Numbered from the stretch's first letter, positions 29,101 to 42,884 are shown. The stretch is DNA of 64,000 nucleotides from Nemopilema nomurai (GCA_003864495.1 ML133494.1:21822-85821); one strand, 5' to 3'. Notes: generated by a model from the letters alone, not told the origin. Translations and numbers: made by a program.

Positions 29101-32100
29101 AAATTTTCTTTAACAAATCTTGCTGAAGATAATCTCTATCTCTTTTAGATTGCCGGCCAAATTGCAAGGTACAATGCACTTCCTCTTAGCTACATTTTTA
29201 TCACCCTGTAATATGTTGATCTGGAGAATAGTGACTAGCTTGAGATCAATGACTGTGGCAGTAATCAGACTTCTTATTATCAATTTGCAGAGGCACATAA
29301 GTTGTCACAATAATGCAGCTGTAAAAATGTACAGTGAACCAAGCAACTTAAAAGCCCAATTTCCAATGATAAACAAGTCATAGAAGTTAGACAACAAGTC
29401 ACATGAAATATGGCTTGTGCATGCTCAAGGAACCTTTGCTAGGATTCCCACTAGAAATTTCTTTGCAAAGAATAAATCAAATGAGTGTTAAAACTTTTGT
29501 TTGGCTTTCCTTTGTGAAGTTCAAAAAAATTTTAGGCAGGAAGTTCTTTTACAGTATTTTTCTATTGGAAATTGAGCTCAAGGGAGGAATGATTAAGCTT
29601 TTTGATTCAACCATATTTTATTGTTTTAACTGCTGTAAAGCTTGGTCTCTTTTGTAAGTATCATTTGATATGTCCAATGTATCAAAAAATATTCTAAAAA
29701 TTTTTCCTTTTGCAGTTCATCTCCTTGGAGAGAAATAGAGCTTGTGTCAAAGTGCTGCGTAGAATCAAAATGGGAGAAGAAATCACTTGCTTCTACGGTG
29801 AAAATTTCTTTGGTGACAGGAATAGCTTGTGCGAATGCCATACATGTGAAAGGTGGGTGCATAACTGCAGCTATTTTGACCAGTAAATTGCTTATTAGTG
29901 ACGCAAGAAAATTCATTGCCAGCAAGTGACATCCATCAAGTGACATAAAGTACTTGTTTGTGGTCAATCTGTAGGCAATAGTAGATTTGCCTATTTTACG
30001 CATATATTATTTTTACTCAAGGTTTATCTTTATGTGGGAGCAATCAGCCATAGGTGTCCCTACCAGGGGGTTTGGTACACTTTTTGAAAGATGTTCGATA
30101 AATTTTCCGGGTGGTCAGTAAATGTTTTGGATTGTCGGTAGATGGGAATCTTGCGTTTCTTAGCATTATAATAGTAAATTTCAGGGAGTATTAGTTCGTG
30201 GTAGGAAGTATTAGAGATAGCAAGTGGAATGATCTCATTTGCTCGTAATTGACAAGATCATATTGATAAACACAGTTGAAATTTATAATATATGGCTATG
30301 AAATGAGTTATAGATTGACTTGCAAGAGTTGAATTTTGGTCGATAAATTCACCCATTTACACATTCTTCCCCCAAATCTAAACCATCAAAGTATGATCTT
30401 GCGATTAGCCTGTCCTATAAACAAGATCTTCTGGGTTTGTATGATAATTGGAAATGCTTCCTTTTCTAATTTAGAAGAGGCACCGGTGCTTATGAGGCAA
30501 AGGGAAACAATGAAAACAACGATGTTGGAAACGAAAACAAAAACGACCAGGCTAAGCAGGAGAAAAAATACAGACTGCGAGAAACAGACAAACGGTTGTC
30601 AAGAGTTGCAAAGATTTCTGATGGTGAGTTTCCTTTTTGTCATTATAGTCAGTATACTTCACCTTTGGGTGACAAGCTCGGAGTTGTGATCCTGGTGCCA
30701 CATTTCTCTGCTTCCTATTGGCTCATTTCGATTACCGTAAAGGCTCTATTAAGCCCCCTCCCCTCGTTAGCCAGAGATAGCTAACGCTAGAACGCTAAAT
30801 GTAAGAGTTGAGCGATAACTTAATGTTTTTAGTTTCAATACTTCCAGTTTCTACTTTCATATGAGTAACAGTATGTCTTTCTTCCTCTGTTGTACTTCTA
30901 ATGTCTCTAACAGCCTTCGCGGTGAACACAAGGCAGCGTATTTTTACTTTTCTTTAAAACCTCCCCCCTCCAAAACAGAAGTAAATAAATAACCCCCGCG
31001 GGACTTAAAAGGGCTTTCACGGTTTACTTTAATCGTTGAAGTTATTGTTTTTATCATTAACACAACGAGATTCATTCCGGGAAGGTTTTTCAGGCAATCT
31101 AATCCTGACAATCTTTTTTAAGTGTGCGTGAATCTACTTGACTCGGGGCTGTGAACTAATTTCGTCATTAAACGAATCTCTACGAATCTTTCCTTCTTGA
31201 ATATTTCGAATCTGTTGGGGCTTTTCCCTTGGAAATTGCGAATCCCACCTTGGTGCAAGCGTAGTGCTGCCACAGAAAGGAAATTCGCCGCAAGGAATTT
31301 TTGCGAACCAACTATTTATATCTTATTCGACCCATGTGACTCCGTCTGTGCTACTAAATACAATCGATGAAGTCTACCTATTCTAGCTAGTGCTGTATTG
31401 ACATCTAGCCTGGTTGTTGAGACAGATGATTTCTTGACGTAATGTGCACGTGAGCGGAAACATGGCCTACTTATTTGTGGTTTGTGTCCAGAGCTAATCA
31501 AAGTTATCGTTTCCCTACATACACTGATTGTCATATCATCCTTTAGTTGGTTTGTTTTCAGCGTACAACACTTTTCCCAACATATATTCAGTTTGAAATT
31601 GTTTCTCGTTAAGTGGAGTTGTTCCAAAATACACTGTTTTCTCACCAGAGCTCTTCGTAGTCTGTCTGATACTCCACACTCTTTGTGGAAGTGGTTCATT
31701 GTCCAGAAATCTCACTTTGCTTTCAAATTCAATAGTTTGAAACCAGAAAGGCTGGACTACATGCAGACATGAGTCACGGACCTGGATTTTGTCGTGATCG
31801 AGTCATGAAGTGATTAATATTCGCGAAGAGAATAATATTTCCTAGTGTAGGTCATTTAAAGCCCAAGAAGCAGAATGGGCAAAAGTGAAAGTGCCTCATT
31901 GTCTTTGATATGCTTACTTCTAACGGAAATAGGTCCCGAAGTTCTTGGAATCCAGTTTTAAATTTTAGCTTCTTGAAGTAAATCAACGGAGCTAAAACGC
32001 AGCTTAGCTCAGGGGACTGGGCCAAATATCGAAACTGTTAGCTATACAATCAAGGCTGAGAACAGCAGATGTTCATGTGATCACTTCGAATATCGCTGCG

Positions 32101-35100
32101 TGTGCTGTGATACAAGATGATGCGGCCCCCATGTGATCACTTTCTGTGATGACTGAACAATCAATCCGCACGCCTGAATTGTATTGATTTACTTTAAAGG
32201 GGTATTGAGGGGTAGATCAAAATTGATTCCTTGTGCCTTGTGTGAGGTTTGAGCTTGACCCAGGGGTGTCAGATGAGCGGAAGGTTTGCTAACAGGCAAC
32301 ATAAATATCTTGTATTATAAACAACACAAACTGTGGTATACTCAGAGATAAATCGTGTGCCTCTCAGGATGGGCCCCATGTTTTGTAGCTATGATGTTAA
32401 GTGTCTTTGAAAGGGGTGGAGGCATTACTGCACCCTAAACATTTTGAACCCCCTTTTTTCTAGAACGGCATGCTTCCACTCTGGACTTTTGGATTACTGT
32501 GAGACTCAGGGAGTCATATACATCTTGCAAGTTTGATAAAAACCCAAGACTTTCAAGTAAAAAAATCGATAAAGAGTCAAAATATAAACAGAAAAAGTCA
32601 ATAATGCTCTGACTCATCGGGGCTCCCGGAAACATACCAGTAACCACTACTAGTACTCATTCAACTCTTTTTGTTTGTCGCTTAAATTTGCGGTCAGGAG
32701 TTCTCAAAACACAACACCAACTATTTCCGCATCCTTTTCGAACGCAAGCTTTCACGTGAATTCATCCTGTTGATTCGACACCGAATCTGACTCAAAGCTG
32801 GTTTCTTTATTTGTATTGTGACAAATGCCTGTTTTTCATTCGACTGCCTTTGACTGCCTTAGAAACATCTCGACTTTGCATTTACTTCTTTCAACTAATG
32901 ATTGAATATCTGCGAATATTGCTACTTCAGCGACTTTTCCTGGTGTTTAATACAACCTCGTTCTCAACTCGCACAAGCCTCCGCTTCAAGATACTACACT
33001 TCCTGCAACTTACCATACCATGCCCCTTCTAGTCACGAGTAACATAAAGAGTGAAGTATATTAGCTTTTCAAGGGCAACTTCTTATTTGTTTAATCAGTC
33101 TTTAGTCGAACCAATACGGCATTCCATTGTAATCGAAGATGTAAAATGGCGGATAGGTAGGAATCAAAGAATGAATGGGCATCTAAGCAAGTTGAATCCA
33201 GATATCTTTTAGTGGGTTGAAGTCCACCGTGCTGACTTAGTCTCTTCTTCAGTTTGTTGTTTTCGTCATCAGTTTGAGTGTCATGGGCTGCGCTACAGAG
33301 AAAAAATTAGGACGTGTTGTTTGTCCCTGTATCGGAATTCGTCATCAGGGTCTAGAGTTTAGCACTGCTTTGCACGCCATAATTCGAATGAGCTTTGAGG
33401 GAGTTCAAGGCCAAGAACCGACATGGCGCAGATCGGCAACTTAGGCGTTGAATAAGAAAAGCTACCAGAAGGGTCATGTTTGTTTTCACATGCTCTCATG
33501 ATCAGCTAAGTATGCGGGGTGTAGTCAACAACATGTCGTTTATGTCTTGCTTTTGTAAAACAAAACGACTGTGCAAATTCAAGATAGGCCTAGTTAATCT
33601 TTATGCTGACCAAACATTATATCAAACATCCAACTCTTCTAGAATAGAGTTTAACGACTAAACAGGTTTCTCAAGAAGCGTTACGGCTTTAGTGCATCCT
33701 AATCATGTGCTCTTCCTGCTCTTGAAAGCGGGTTGTTCTACCTGTTTGCTTGATCCAGAGAAAACTAGTGCGAAGACTTAGAAACATCTTTAATGTAGTA
33801 CATGTAGGTAGAGGGGTGAAGTACTAGTGGTACTTTTATTCAAATGCTAGGAGGCTGTGGTGCACGTTTCCCCATGCCCTCCAGTCCCTCGTTCTTTTAC
33901 TTTGGTTGCATTTTTGATACGATCTTGGCGCCAGAATGCTCAGTCACATGCTAAATCATTGGCCATGGCTAGGTCACTCCAGGCATGTGCTGCGTTGTGG
34001 CTTGATAGGGGTGTGTATTACCGAATGCTTTAACCATTTGCTGGATAGCTATTAATCCGAAAATCAGGCTTCGTTCTGTGCAATGCGAGGAACGTGAAAG
34101 CCAACCAAGGAACAAAGTTCAACGTTATCACGCGTTCTCCAATCAAAGCTTTCGTTCTTTTATATCACCTTACGGATCTTGGTGAAGCGCACCTGATCAA
34201 TTGATCCTCTCGTATTTAATTTTCGCGGATTTGCATAAGCTCATTCCAAGAGATCGGGTTCTTGTTGAACTTTCTCAATGCAGTGACCTTTAACCACAAA
34301 CATCTCAGGGCGTGTACCGCTGTCTCAAGTGAAGCTAGATTTACTGCCTGTTACCTGGACGTGAAGCGAGCTGCGAATGTCATCATCAGGGGTGTCATTG
34401 TCTTGAACAGTCATAAACTCAATCGAAATGTCAATCTGGGTTCATTTTTCTCTTTTCCGCTAGCAATCTTCCAGTTATTGTTATTTTATTGCAGAGTAAT
34501 GAGTTGTTGAAAGCCACAAAAAGTTAATTTTGAATTAAATTATAGGCATTTATGTATTTGAAACTGTTTCAACATTAAGAGCATTTTGGTTTTCTAGTGA
34601 CAGCTAATCAAAAGAAACTACGTACTACATTTGTTTGTTAAAACCTTTTTCTATTAAAAAAATGCAACATCATCCACCATCCATCTCTAACTCCATCTCA
34701 AACTAACTCAAAGCACGTCTCTACTCGAGGGCTGGTAACGAGTGATTAATGATCATATTTTATGCAGCGTAAGCAATCAAATGCAAAAGTCACCATTTCT
34801 GTGTTACATCTGCCCCTTCTATTCACGTGGTTTTTCTTCCTCTAGACGCACCTTCCGATAACATCGACGAAAAGATTCCGTCACTCTGCAAGCCTTTAGA
34901 AATCGAAGAAAACATATTCGCAAGGCTAGAACGAGTCATCAATTCAAGTAAGTATTTTTACCCACACAACACTCAGCTTAGCTTTACCGTTGACGAACCG
35001 TTTAGTGACATGGAAGCTGCGAGCAAAGATCTGCGATATTTCCAGGAAGTGGAAAGCGATCCTTGCGAAATTCCAAGAAAAAGACGTAGAAAGGACGCGC

Positions 35101-35660
35101 TATTGGAGAAACTCCCTAGTCTAAAGGCTCTAAAATACTTTGATTTGTTGCTAATTGATCGGGTCAGGCCGACCAAAGCTGCGGGCGTGAAACCAGGCAA
35201 AGGTCGGCCAAAAACTAAGCCGGACCGCGTCGACGTGAAAAACGCGCGCGGAAAGTACGATCGGCGATTAAAGCGCGCCGGTAAGTCCCAGCCTGAGTCC
35301 AAAGAGAGGTCTGGTACCGATGTTCTTCGTGACGTCAAAGACAAGGAGATTGTCTTAGGGGAAAACCGAGATTCGAAACGACCGTCAAGGATACGTGTGC
35401 GTGATGTCGAGTTAAGCGACGACTTGGGAATATACAAAGTGACGTCACACGGGTCCGGACTAAAGATACGGATGCGGCGTAAGCGGACGTTGTCGAACGG
35501 CTCCAGCGTAAACAGCGAGCGGTTTGAAGATAGCTGCGATTCGGATGTTCCGTCGACGGACAGCTCGTCTTCCAGCCAAGATTCCTCGATTAAACACACG
35601 GAGACGTATTCGTCTAGAACTCGCCGCATACAACGAAAGCGGTGTCCTTGCTGCAGATAG
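26141..35660 (+). CDS. KMT5B: Histone H4K20 methyltransferase, KMT5B/KMT5C (SUV4-20) type
   Basis: Seven exons join in phase into 569 residues: 26141-26452, 27963-28072, 28442-28608, 29149-29168, 29716-29852, 30475-30623 and 34846-35660. The SUV4-20 enzymes di- and trimethylate histone H4 lysine 20 from SAM in the nucleus. The N-terminus matches the family ([26 protein letters not shown]). The SET domain contains [20 protein letters not shown], then YINHDCRPNC (about 193-202), [14 protein letters not shown] (223-236, SET tyrosine Y230) and the zinc-binding post-SET CECHTC (242-247). RGTGAYEAK and [12 protein letters not shown] follow, as in human KMT5B. The tail is basic and serine-rich and ends CPCCR. 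Human KMT5B has 885 residues and KMT5C 462, so this is intermediate. An in-frame TGA at 26132 supports the start. Exon 4 is only 20 nt. The choice between B and C is not meaningful outside vertebrates. Confidence 0.92.
27556..28010 (+). repeat. Threefold tandem repeat covering the KMT5B exon-2 acceptor and 48 coding bases
   Basis: A unit of 150-153 bp is present three times. Each unit holds AATTTAATGTGAC, GATTGAGTAATTTGCCTG, AAATATCACATCATTTTAGG, the acceptor AATTTTTTGCAG and the first 16 codons of exon 2 ([16 protein letters not shown]). Exon starts align at 27660, 27813 and 27963. Only the third copy continues into the rest of the exon. Copies 1 and 2 run back into intron sequence (TATATATACATTTAT) and reach a stop shortly after. 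The copies are nearly identical, so the duplication is recent, or it is an assembly artefact. Confidence 0.95.
30204..30270 (+). repeat. Dispersed repeat, copy 1 (in the KMT5B intron before the exon at 30475)
   Basis: It shares ATTTGCTCGTAATTGACAA, TATCATATTGATAA-like sequence and TTAGnGATAGCA with 45390-45458. It is about 65 bp and non-coding. Confidence 0.5.
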
Positions 35661-36711
35661 GAGTTGCAGAGGGGATTCCCGTGGCTGTATCGCACGTGAT
35701 GTGTTCTGGCTATTAAGCATGTTGAGTATAATGCATTGTTTTTAACGATCAATTGAAGTATGTTGTTACTTTCTAAGAGAGTTACTAAAGTACACAGCAA
35801 ACCTGTGATTTAGTTATTGACGTCACGCAACGGAGCATTGACCCTATGACCTCTGACCCCTTGACCCTTGCAAAGGTCATTGACAGTTAGCCACGCCTGT
35901 ACCCTGGTTTGCAAAATTAATTTCCATTCTCGAGTATGCTCTAAAGGTGGACATGTACACAAAGGTCAGCTTGTATTGATCCAACAGGAACTGCGCAGCA
36001 CCCAACGATTTTCTCATATCTCCATAATTTCTTTTTACACCCTACACATCATTAGCAATTTAGGATATCAGGAAGTCTGTCTGTGCATCTGTGTGTCTGT
36101 TTTTGGCTTTCTGAAACCCAGCTCTAAGTCGATAAAGCAAGTTCTTTTTGTAGATATGAAAAGGATGTCGCCTTTAATAGAGGGGAGCAGAAAACTTTAA
36201 TCAGGTAAATGATATCGGGGATTTACGTTTTTATGCCCCTTTATCTGCCCCCTGTTCCAACTCGCTCCTCTTTTCCCACCTCGCCCTCTCTCTGCCAGAG
36301 TTAACCTGTTTGCCCTTTTCTAAGCCGTTTTGCAACCTGTTCTACGGGTTGATTCAAACAAATGACGTTGCAAGCATTGGAAAAGCGTGGAAACGTTAGG
36401 AAAACGCACCTTGCACGAGACACGAGGAGGAGTGCTGAGTCATGCCCACCATCAGCAGTTCTCTAATAAATGCACATTGCACACTAAAATTTGACTGTAT
36501 GAACATAATTGGACGTAAGTTATTGAGAAAGAACAGTTATGGACCCATTAGATTATTAAATTGACATTAAAACATTACTTTGTATTTTGATTGAGTTTAG
36601 GCCGATCTTTGGCTGTGTTGACTTCCTTAGTGTCAAATTCAGCAATGTGTTTCCTGGCCGTTCAAGACATTGATGATGAAGCTAGTGTTTTACGCTGTTA
36701 TCAAGCACGAC

Positions 36712-36730
36712 AATAAAGTGTCTGAATAAA
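36712..36730 (+). terminator. Candidate poly(A) signals for KMT5B
   Basis: Two AATAAA hexamers (36712-36717 and 36725-36730) lie about 1.05 kb after the KMT5B stop. A further AATAAA occurs near 36465. Which one is used cannot be told from sequence. Confidence 0.4.
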
Positions 36731-38558
36731 ATATGCAGAAATTTACTCAATGTAACTTGATTTGTATAAATCCTTTCTGTCGGGTTTTGTTCCTTATAAA
36801 CACCGTGTGGAAATCCAGAATAAACACTAGGTCTTGATATTATCAATGTGTTTTAACAACGCTCTCTTCCACGGGCCCCAGTCCTTTCCAAAAACAGAAA
36901 GAAAGCTGGTTTTCAGATGTGTGTCAGTAGAACCTTTTTTATTTGTTTTCAAATACTGATCTGTTCTTATAGCTTAACATCATATACTGTCTTAAACGTA
37001 AATTATACTCGAGGTCCGTTTACTTCCAAATATGCTTTAAACTAATTTTATTCTAGTTGTACATTTTTCGAAATTTAAGTGTAATATCACCATAAGAAAA
37101 ATTTAGGCCTATTTATTTCTGGCTCCCTTTGAGATAAGAAAAATCTTGGCTTGAATCGGCTGTAAACCCACAGGCCTCCGGGAAGCTTTGCTTCAGCCTA
37201 AGGCAAAATGCCTATAGATGACGTCATGATAACACGGTTGTTGTTGCTGTTTTGTTTTATCCTTGATCAGCGTGCATAACGATGTCAAACAACAAGATAC
37301 TGCATGGCATCCATGCGCGCTCTATTGAGTGCGCGCCCCTGCTTAACTCCTTATGCTATGTCAGCTGGAAGATACATTCTTCCGCTATTGTTAAGCCCCT
37401 TTTAGTTGGATGCAGAGAGCAACCTCGGCAATTTTATCCTAACCTGCCCCATCGCACTTCAAGCTGATGGGTTTCCCCTAAACCGAAGTCTACCTTCTTT
37501 AAGCCCTGTTCGTTTGCCGTTAAAGCGCCGGGGGTTTCACGGTATGAAAGCGCCCAGCGCCGTGAAAGCTTCGGTGAACAGAACTTGATTTTGACGGGTT
37601 TCCTTTCACATACAAAGTTTTTATGATCATTGCTTCATGTCCAGGCATATTCCTGTAGATGTTCATTTGCGCCTTTTAGACATCGTCGCTGCCAACAAAA
37701 ACCTTGGTATCTTTGCATCATGCAACTTGATTTCTTTTTCTGTACTAATCAGAAAAACGATTCTATTATCTTTTAAGTATAACATTTTGCAAAATTTGAC
37801 GACTAAAGTCGTATGAGGCTTCTTTCAAGTATAATTTCTGCGCTAAATGGGAATCTCTCTCCTGCGTTGCTTTCTCTCTATCGCAACCATATGGTGATTC
37901 GAGACACGTCAACAAGTCAAAGGTTTGAGGGATACGAGAAACGAGCGAATGCGAAAATTATCGTCGTATCCCAGCTCTGTGTTGCAAACGACAGGTCGTA
38001 GAACAGCGATCTTGTGCGAGCGATCTTATTGACAAGCTCCTTCGGAGGCGCCAAGCTAGTGAATGCGATTTGAATGCCTGCCAGACTCGTGCGTAACCGC
38101 TATGCCGTGGTTAAATGATATTATTGTCTCCTACTACTGAAGCTACGAATCCACACTTCTTGAGAGCTCTTGATAACAACTGTCAACCCACGCAACTCCC
38201 ACGCACTCCAGTCTGTTCGTGGTTATGAGGACAGGCACTTCCTAACGAGCCGTCCATGTGTTTCGTTCTCAATCCCACTGATGTTGTGTTAATAGGAATT
38301 TTGAGAATTTGCTTCTGACCGTTTTTAACAAACACCAGCTGAAGTAAATGGGATCACTTTGGCGGCGGATATTATTTTCTTTCTTCACAGTTATCACTAA
38401 TCAAGGACTTTGTCACCTAAGGACCAAGGTAACGCGCTTATCATTAAAGCCCCCTCCGGCCTTGAGAGAGAAAAACTTGCTTGGCTCCGTAATGCTTAGG
38501 GCTGCTCGGGGCTTGGGCCTAGCTGCTGTGCTGAAATAGGCCAACTAGGATATTTTTG

Positions 38559-38874
38559 GATGGGGGCTTATTCGAGGGGGAGGGGGGGGGCTTATAAATT
38601 TACCTGAACATATCACATAGAAAGATAATTTTTCAAATTTCTTTCTTTTCATAATATTTAAAAATTATCTAAGTATAAGGTAACATTTGATTAAATTATT
38701 AACAGAAATATACATTTTTGTGGTAATTCACTAAAATGCCCAAAGGCAACCTCAGGAATCGAAAACCAACAAATCGAGGGGGGATTTTCGAGGGAGGGGC
38801 TTATTGAAAATTTGTAGTTCTAGGGTGGGGGCTTATTCGGGGGGGCCAATTCGAGGATTCACGGTACAGATCGT
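38559..38874 (+). mobile_element. G-rich dispersed repeat (GGGGGCTTATTCGAGG family)
   Basis: GGGGGCTTATTCGAGGG-type motifs occur at both ends, and the right end reads GGGGCCAATTCGAGGATTC then ACGGTA. The same terminus is found inverted at 54737-54767 (TACTGTAAATCCTCGAATTG then GCCCCCC), and a related block is at 53375-53451. It is non-coding, probably a MITE family or its fragments. Confidence 0.55.
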
Positions 38875-41022
38875 TTCGGTTATATTGCGCCTGTATAAGC
38901 AGAGGGAGGGGGATTTTTGTCGAATGAGTCAAAATAAGAAAGAAAAAGCAATGTTTATATTCAATAGGATGATGGGCCACATGAAAATCAGAGTAAGCAT
39001 TCTTGACAGGGTGTTGTAGGGTCCCTCTTGGCGGCTTATCCGTTCCTCTTAACTGAATTCCCCAATTTTTAGAATTAATAAGCATTTGTTTTATCAAATG
39101 CCTCTTGATTCGAAAGGAATGCCTTATTCATTCAAAGTTTACACTGTGAAAGTTTGTGGAAAATGTGAAGGAAAATAGGGGCTTTGCTACCCTTGAAATT
39201 GATGGAAGGGGCTCCAGGAAGCGCGAAAATTGTGCAGAAAAGCTAACGGACGGGTAAAAATATGTTTAATTACTTTAATGATAGTCTAATTAATGGAATC
39301 GCATTTCATATTGCACTCTGCAAACACGTTCACTCCATGAAGAAAAAAAGAAAGAACGAAGAGTCAAATTGATGCTCTTGCTAGCCGAACTTTACTTTTC
39401 GTTTGCGTTCTAATAATTTAATTCGTCGTGATTACCTGCAACCAGCATATTCTTGGTAATGGAAATTTTTAGGGAAATGTTCACGCCTTAGTTACAATCG
39501 ACGAAAACGATGATACGGAGTACCTTTTTATCCAACCTATTTTTCTGGACGGGAGGGAAATTAACCGACGAATGCTTCCCCCCCCCCCCCAAACTCTTTT
39601 AACTTTCCACAATTTTCATGGGCTCCATGATGCAGGGAATGAATGTGAAAAAGGCTGTTGAGTCAATTCAAGATCAAATCGTGGCTTTCAAGTGATCTAA
39701 CTGTCTTTATAGGAAGATTTCTTTGCCTTCCAATATTTTCTATGACGAAGGAAGGTCAATTAGTTTTTGTTGGTGTTATCATCTAGGTAATCCGTTATGT
39801 TTTATGATCCAAAATTTCAAAAACTGTTGGGAATTTGTTCTTTTAACCCAATTATGAACAACTGTTTTGGTTGTTGTAGTAAAAAACCTTGGTTCTCAAA
39901 ATAGATCCCAGTATTGTGAATAAATTCCTCTTTTGTCTAAACTCAATAAGCTCAATATAATGGCGATTGGCGTTGTCAATAACCAGGATCTGGAGCTTGG
40001 CCTTTGATCCAAGACCCCTCTGATAATCATATAAGTCTATGTCTAAATTAGTGGTGAAAGTGTAAAGAAAGTAAATGAAATACAGAGAAAGTACTTCGAA
40101 AAATTGGCCTAAGTATCGTAGACCTCAAGTCATCAGATTCTAGAACCAAAAGTTCCTTAATTTTCACTGCACATCAATAAGCCTTGGCACTTAGTAGAGA
40201 GAGGGGCGAGATAGAATATGCGGAAACTACTCAATAAAGCACTTGACACACGAATAGCAAACAATCTACGCGAGTATTGGCTGCAAATGAATTTAACGGG
40301 CTTTTTAGCACTTGATGCTTCAGTTATAAAAAAAATTCAAATCGAAAAGTTCATTAGGAATTTCATTTTTACTAGTATAAGTTCTTTAAATATTTCGGCC
40401 TTCTACATGTAGGTTCCTTATAAAGTGGTTCCTTATAATAAAAGCGTGTATTTCTTTGACCTGACTAGGCCAACGCTTTGTAAAGAGCCTTGCAGTGCCT
40501 AGCCAATATGGCCTACCGTTAGAGGTAAAACGCTTCTCGTCAGTGTGACATGCTTGTTGTTGGCCAACCAGCCACTTAGACTTTACTGCCAACAACCAAT
40601 GATTGATGGAAGTGAAAAACCAGAGTCACGAAATAGGTTTTCACGGGCGAAATAGGATTTCAGAGGCGGCGAGCAAAGAATTAGCACTTTGATATAATGT
40701 ATATTGTGTGGCGAGAAATTATAAAGCGAAATATATGACCTGTCCATTATGCCGTTTGCAGAATGTTTTTGTTTAGGAGATTGTTTTGTACTTAAATCTT
40801 CTCTTTTTGGGAAAAAACTATTTTCGCTGTCTGACAAGTTGCGTTCTTCCTTGATCATTGCGTTCTATATTTAGTAACATGACGTCGTTTGCGAATGCAT
40901 TTTGGATTGCATGAATCTGTCGCGTGGAAGCGAATGTTGCCACCTGCAGCACATTACATCAGAAACTCTCTTGACCACAAAACAAAAATAGTCAAAGACA
41001 ATCAACATTATCTAGACGTAAT

Positions 41023-41116
41023 ATTTATTTCATAAGCAAACACAGCGACCTGAAAGTAGGAATGTGATTATTTATTTCATAAGCAAACACAGCGACCTGA
41101 AAGTAGGAATGTGATT
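41023..41116 (+). repeat. Perfect 47-bp tandem duplication
   Basis: Two identical 47-bp units start ATTTATTTCATAAGC at 41023 and 41070 and end GGAATGTGATT. No gene is involved. Confidence 0.9.
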
Positions 41117-42165
41117 GTTTTTTGAATAAGTCGACAGCCAAAATAACCGCATTGAAACTAAGAAATCGCCTTTAATAAATCCTTAGAGAAATTTGGAAAA
41201 ATTAGAATCTTCAGTTGGCGAAGCACATGGTTTCTGCCACTTATTCCCCTTACCGGTCATCTTTTCAGGATATCGAGAATAATTTCCGCTGTACACACCC
41301 TTTCTCAAGTGTACTTGAATGCTGTAATTCTTTAAGCCTGCAAGTCGATATTTAGTAATCAACAGTGGTTGATATTGTACAGGGGTTTTTGACAAGGTTT
41401 TCAGACAAGGTGTAGATAAGAGGGCGTAGGCCTAACCCGAGTGCCGCCTATGTCGACTTTATGTCGACACGCCATTGACTTTATGTCCTCAACCACACTT
41501 TTCATTTCTATTCGATGCCTAAACTTCAGAATTGACACTTAGACCCCTATATTTATTTCAAAGTTAGTCAAGGAAAAGAGAAGTTCTGCTCGCTTGTATG
41601 CAACGAGACTTGGAAGGAAAACAACGATAAGTTAGCAGCAACCATGGCAACAGTCGTTTACTGTATTCTGGTCTTGTCTAGACCGGTTGTTGTTGTTGTG
41701 TTTCTCGGTCGAGCACTGTATGATGGAAAAACCATAGCATGGGCTCCGTATGAAAATTATATGTATCAATTAGATAATGTTAAAATAACTAAAAGTGTTG
41801 AGAAATAATTGCTTAATTTTCATGCTTAGGTTGTTCTTTGACGTTAATTGTTAAGGATTGCACTGGCCTAATTTTTGTTTATATTTATTTGTCCAACACG
41901 TGTTAAGCAAAAAAAAAATAAAAGGGTAGTTTTGGCATTTCTGCAGGCTAGTTTCGTATGTGAATCACCAATTAGGATATATATGGTCATGTAACCGATA
42001 TGCCTTCATATATAATTTATATATGTGTGTTGAAAAGGGACAGAGAAGAATGAAATCTCCTTTTGAATGAATAGCACAAGACAAGCTTGTGGAGATACGA
42101 AATGTGTACTGTTGGAGATAAGTCTGTTCTTGTTCTGCAATCTACCTATTAATCGCTCATTTTCT

Positions 42166-42300
42166 GGGATGTGTCGGAGGACAAAGGTACTTAAAATATG
42201 CAAAAATTGATTCCGCTGTTTCTAGCTATTATGAAGTTATGTACCACGAGGCACTTGTTCAAAGGTCAGTCTGTTCTTTACGCCAGTTGTAGGCCAGTCG
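42166..42300 (-). mobile_element. SINE-like repeat with degraded tRNA-like head, copy 2
   Basis: The minus strand carries the GCTAGAAACAGCGGAAT, TTTTTGCATA and GTACCTTTGTCC tail shared with 7180-7258 and 62267-62340. The adjacent TTTACGCCAGTTGTAGGCC, with GGGTC at about 42310, resembles the TACGCCAAGTGCTCTACC and GGGTC segments of the tRNA-like head at 62346-62420. It is degenerate and clearly not a functional tRNA. Confidence 0.45.
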
Positions 42301-42662
42301 AATACAGCCGGGTCTCTGAAATCGTAACAATATTCTGTTAAGGGCTCATCCAATATTCAATGTTTCTCAGCTCAGTTCTATTGAATTATTTTTCAATGGG
42401 TTACGTGGGAGTGATAGTTGAGTTAGTTTTCAGTATGGGAGTAATTTAATTTGAAAAATGGAGTATCCAGGAGTGCCACATAAAGCCACTTTCTAGAGGC
42501 ACAGGGGATTAGGCGCAATCTTTAATCGGGAATAATCACTGTTGTTATTATTCAAAGCCTTGTTGTTGTTGTTGTAGGTAATATCGAAGGTGACGTGTAA
42601 TTCAAAAGCACGTGTAACTTGTACAAACAGCGAAGATTTCACGCAAACAGTACATAACTACG

Positions 42663-42884
42663 TTAAAGGCATTAAGTCATGCTAAAATAGCGGTTTTCCA
42701 CGGGCTGTTGTCTGTTTTCATTTGATAAATCGGCTTTCATGTGATCAGACATCAACTGCGAGGTTAAAACATCATGTGTGCAATTTGCTTGATAGCCAAT
42801 CAGATTAACGGAGCTATCATAATGACTCAGCAATTTTTGCAATTTGGGTATACGCTTTCCATTTATCATGACTCAATGCCTTTA
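42663..42884. mobile_element. MITE-like element with terminal inverted repeats, copy 2
   Basis: This is the second copy of the 24430-24650 element. It shares TTAAAGGCATT, TTTCATGTGATC, ACTGCGAGGTTA, ATCATGTGTGCA, AGCCAATCAGATT, TCATAATGACTC, GCAATTTTTGCAATTT and ATGACTCAATGCCTTTA. Its left terminal repeat is more diverged than in copy 1. Confidence 0.75.

Noticed and set aside
34973..35800. A 275-residue open frame on the minus strand
   Set aside because: It lies fully opposite the last KMT5B exon, mirrors its codon pattern and has no recognisable domain.
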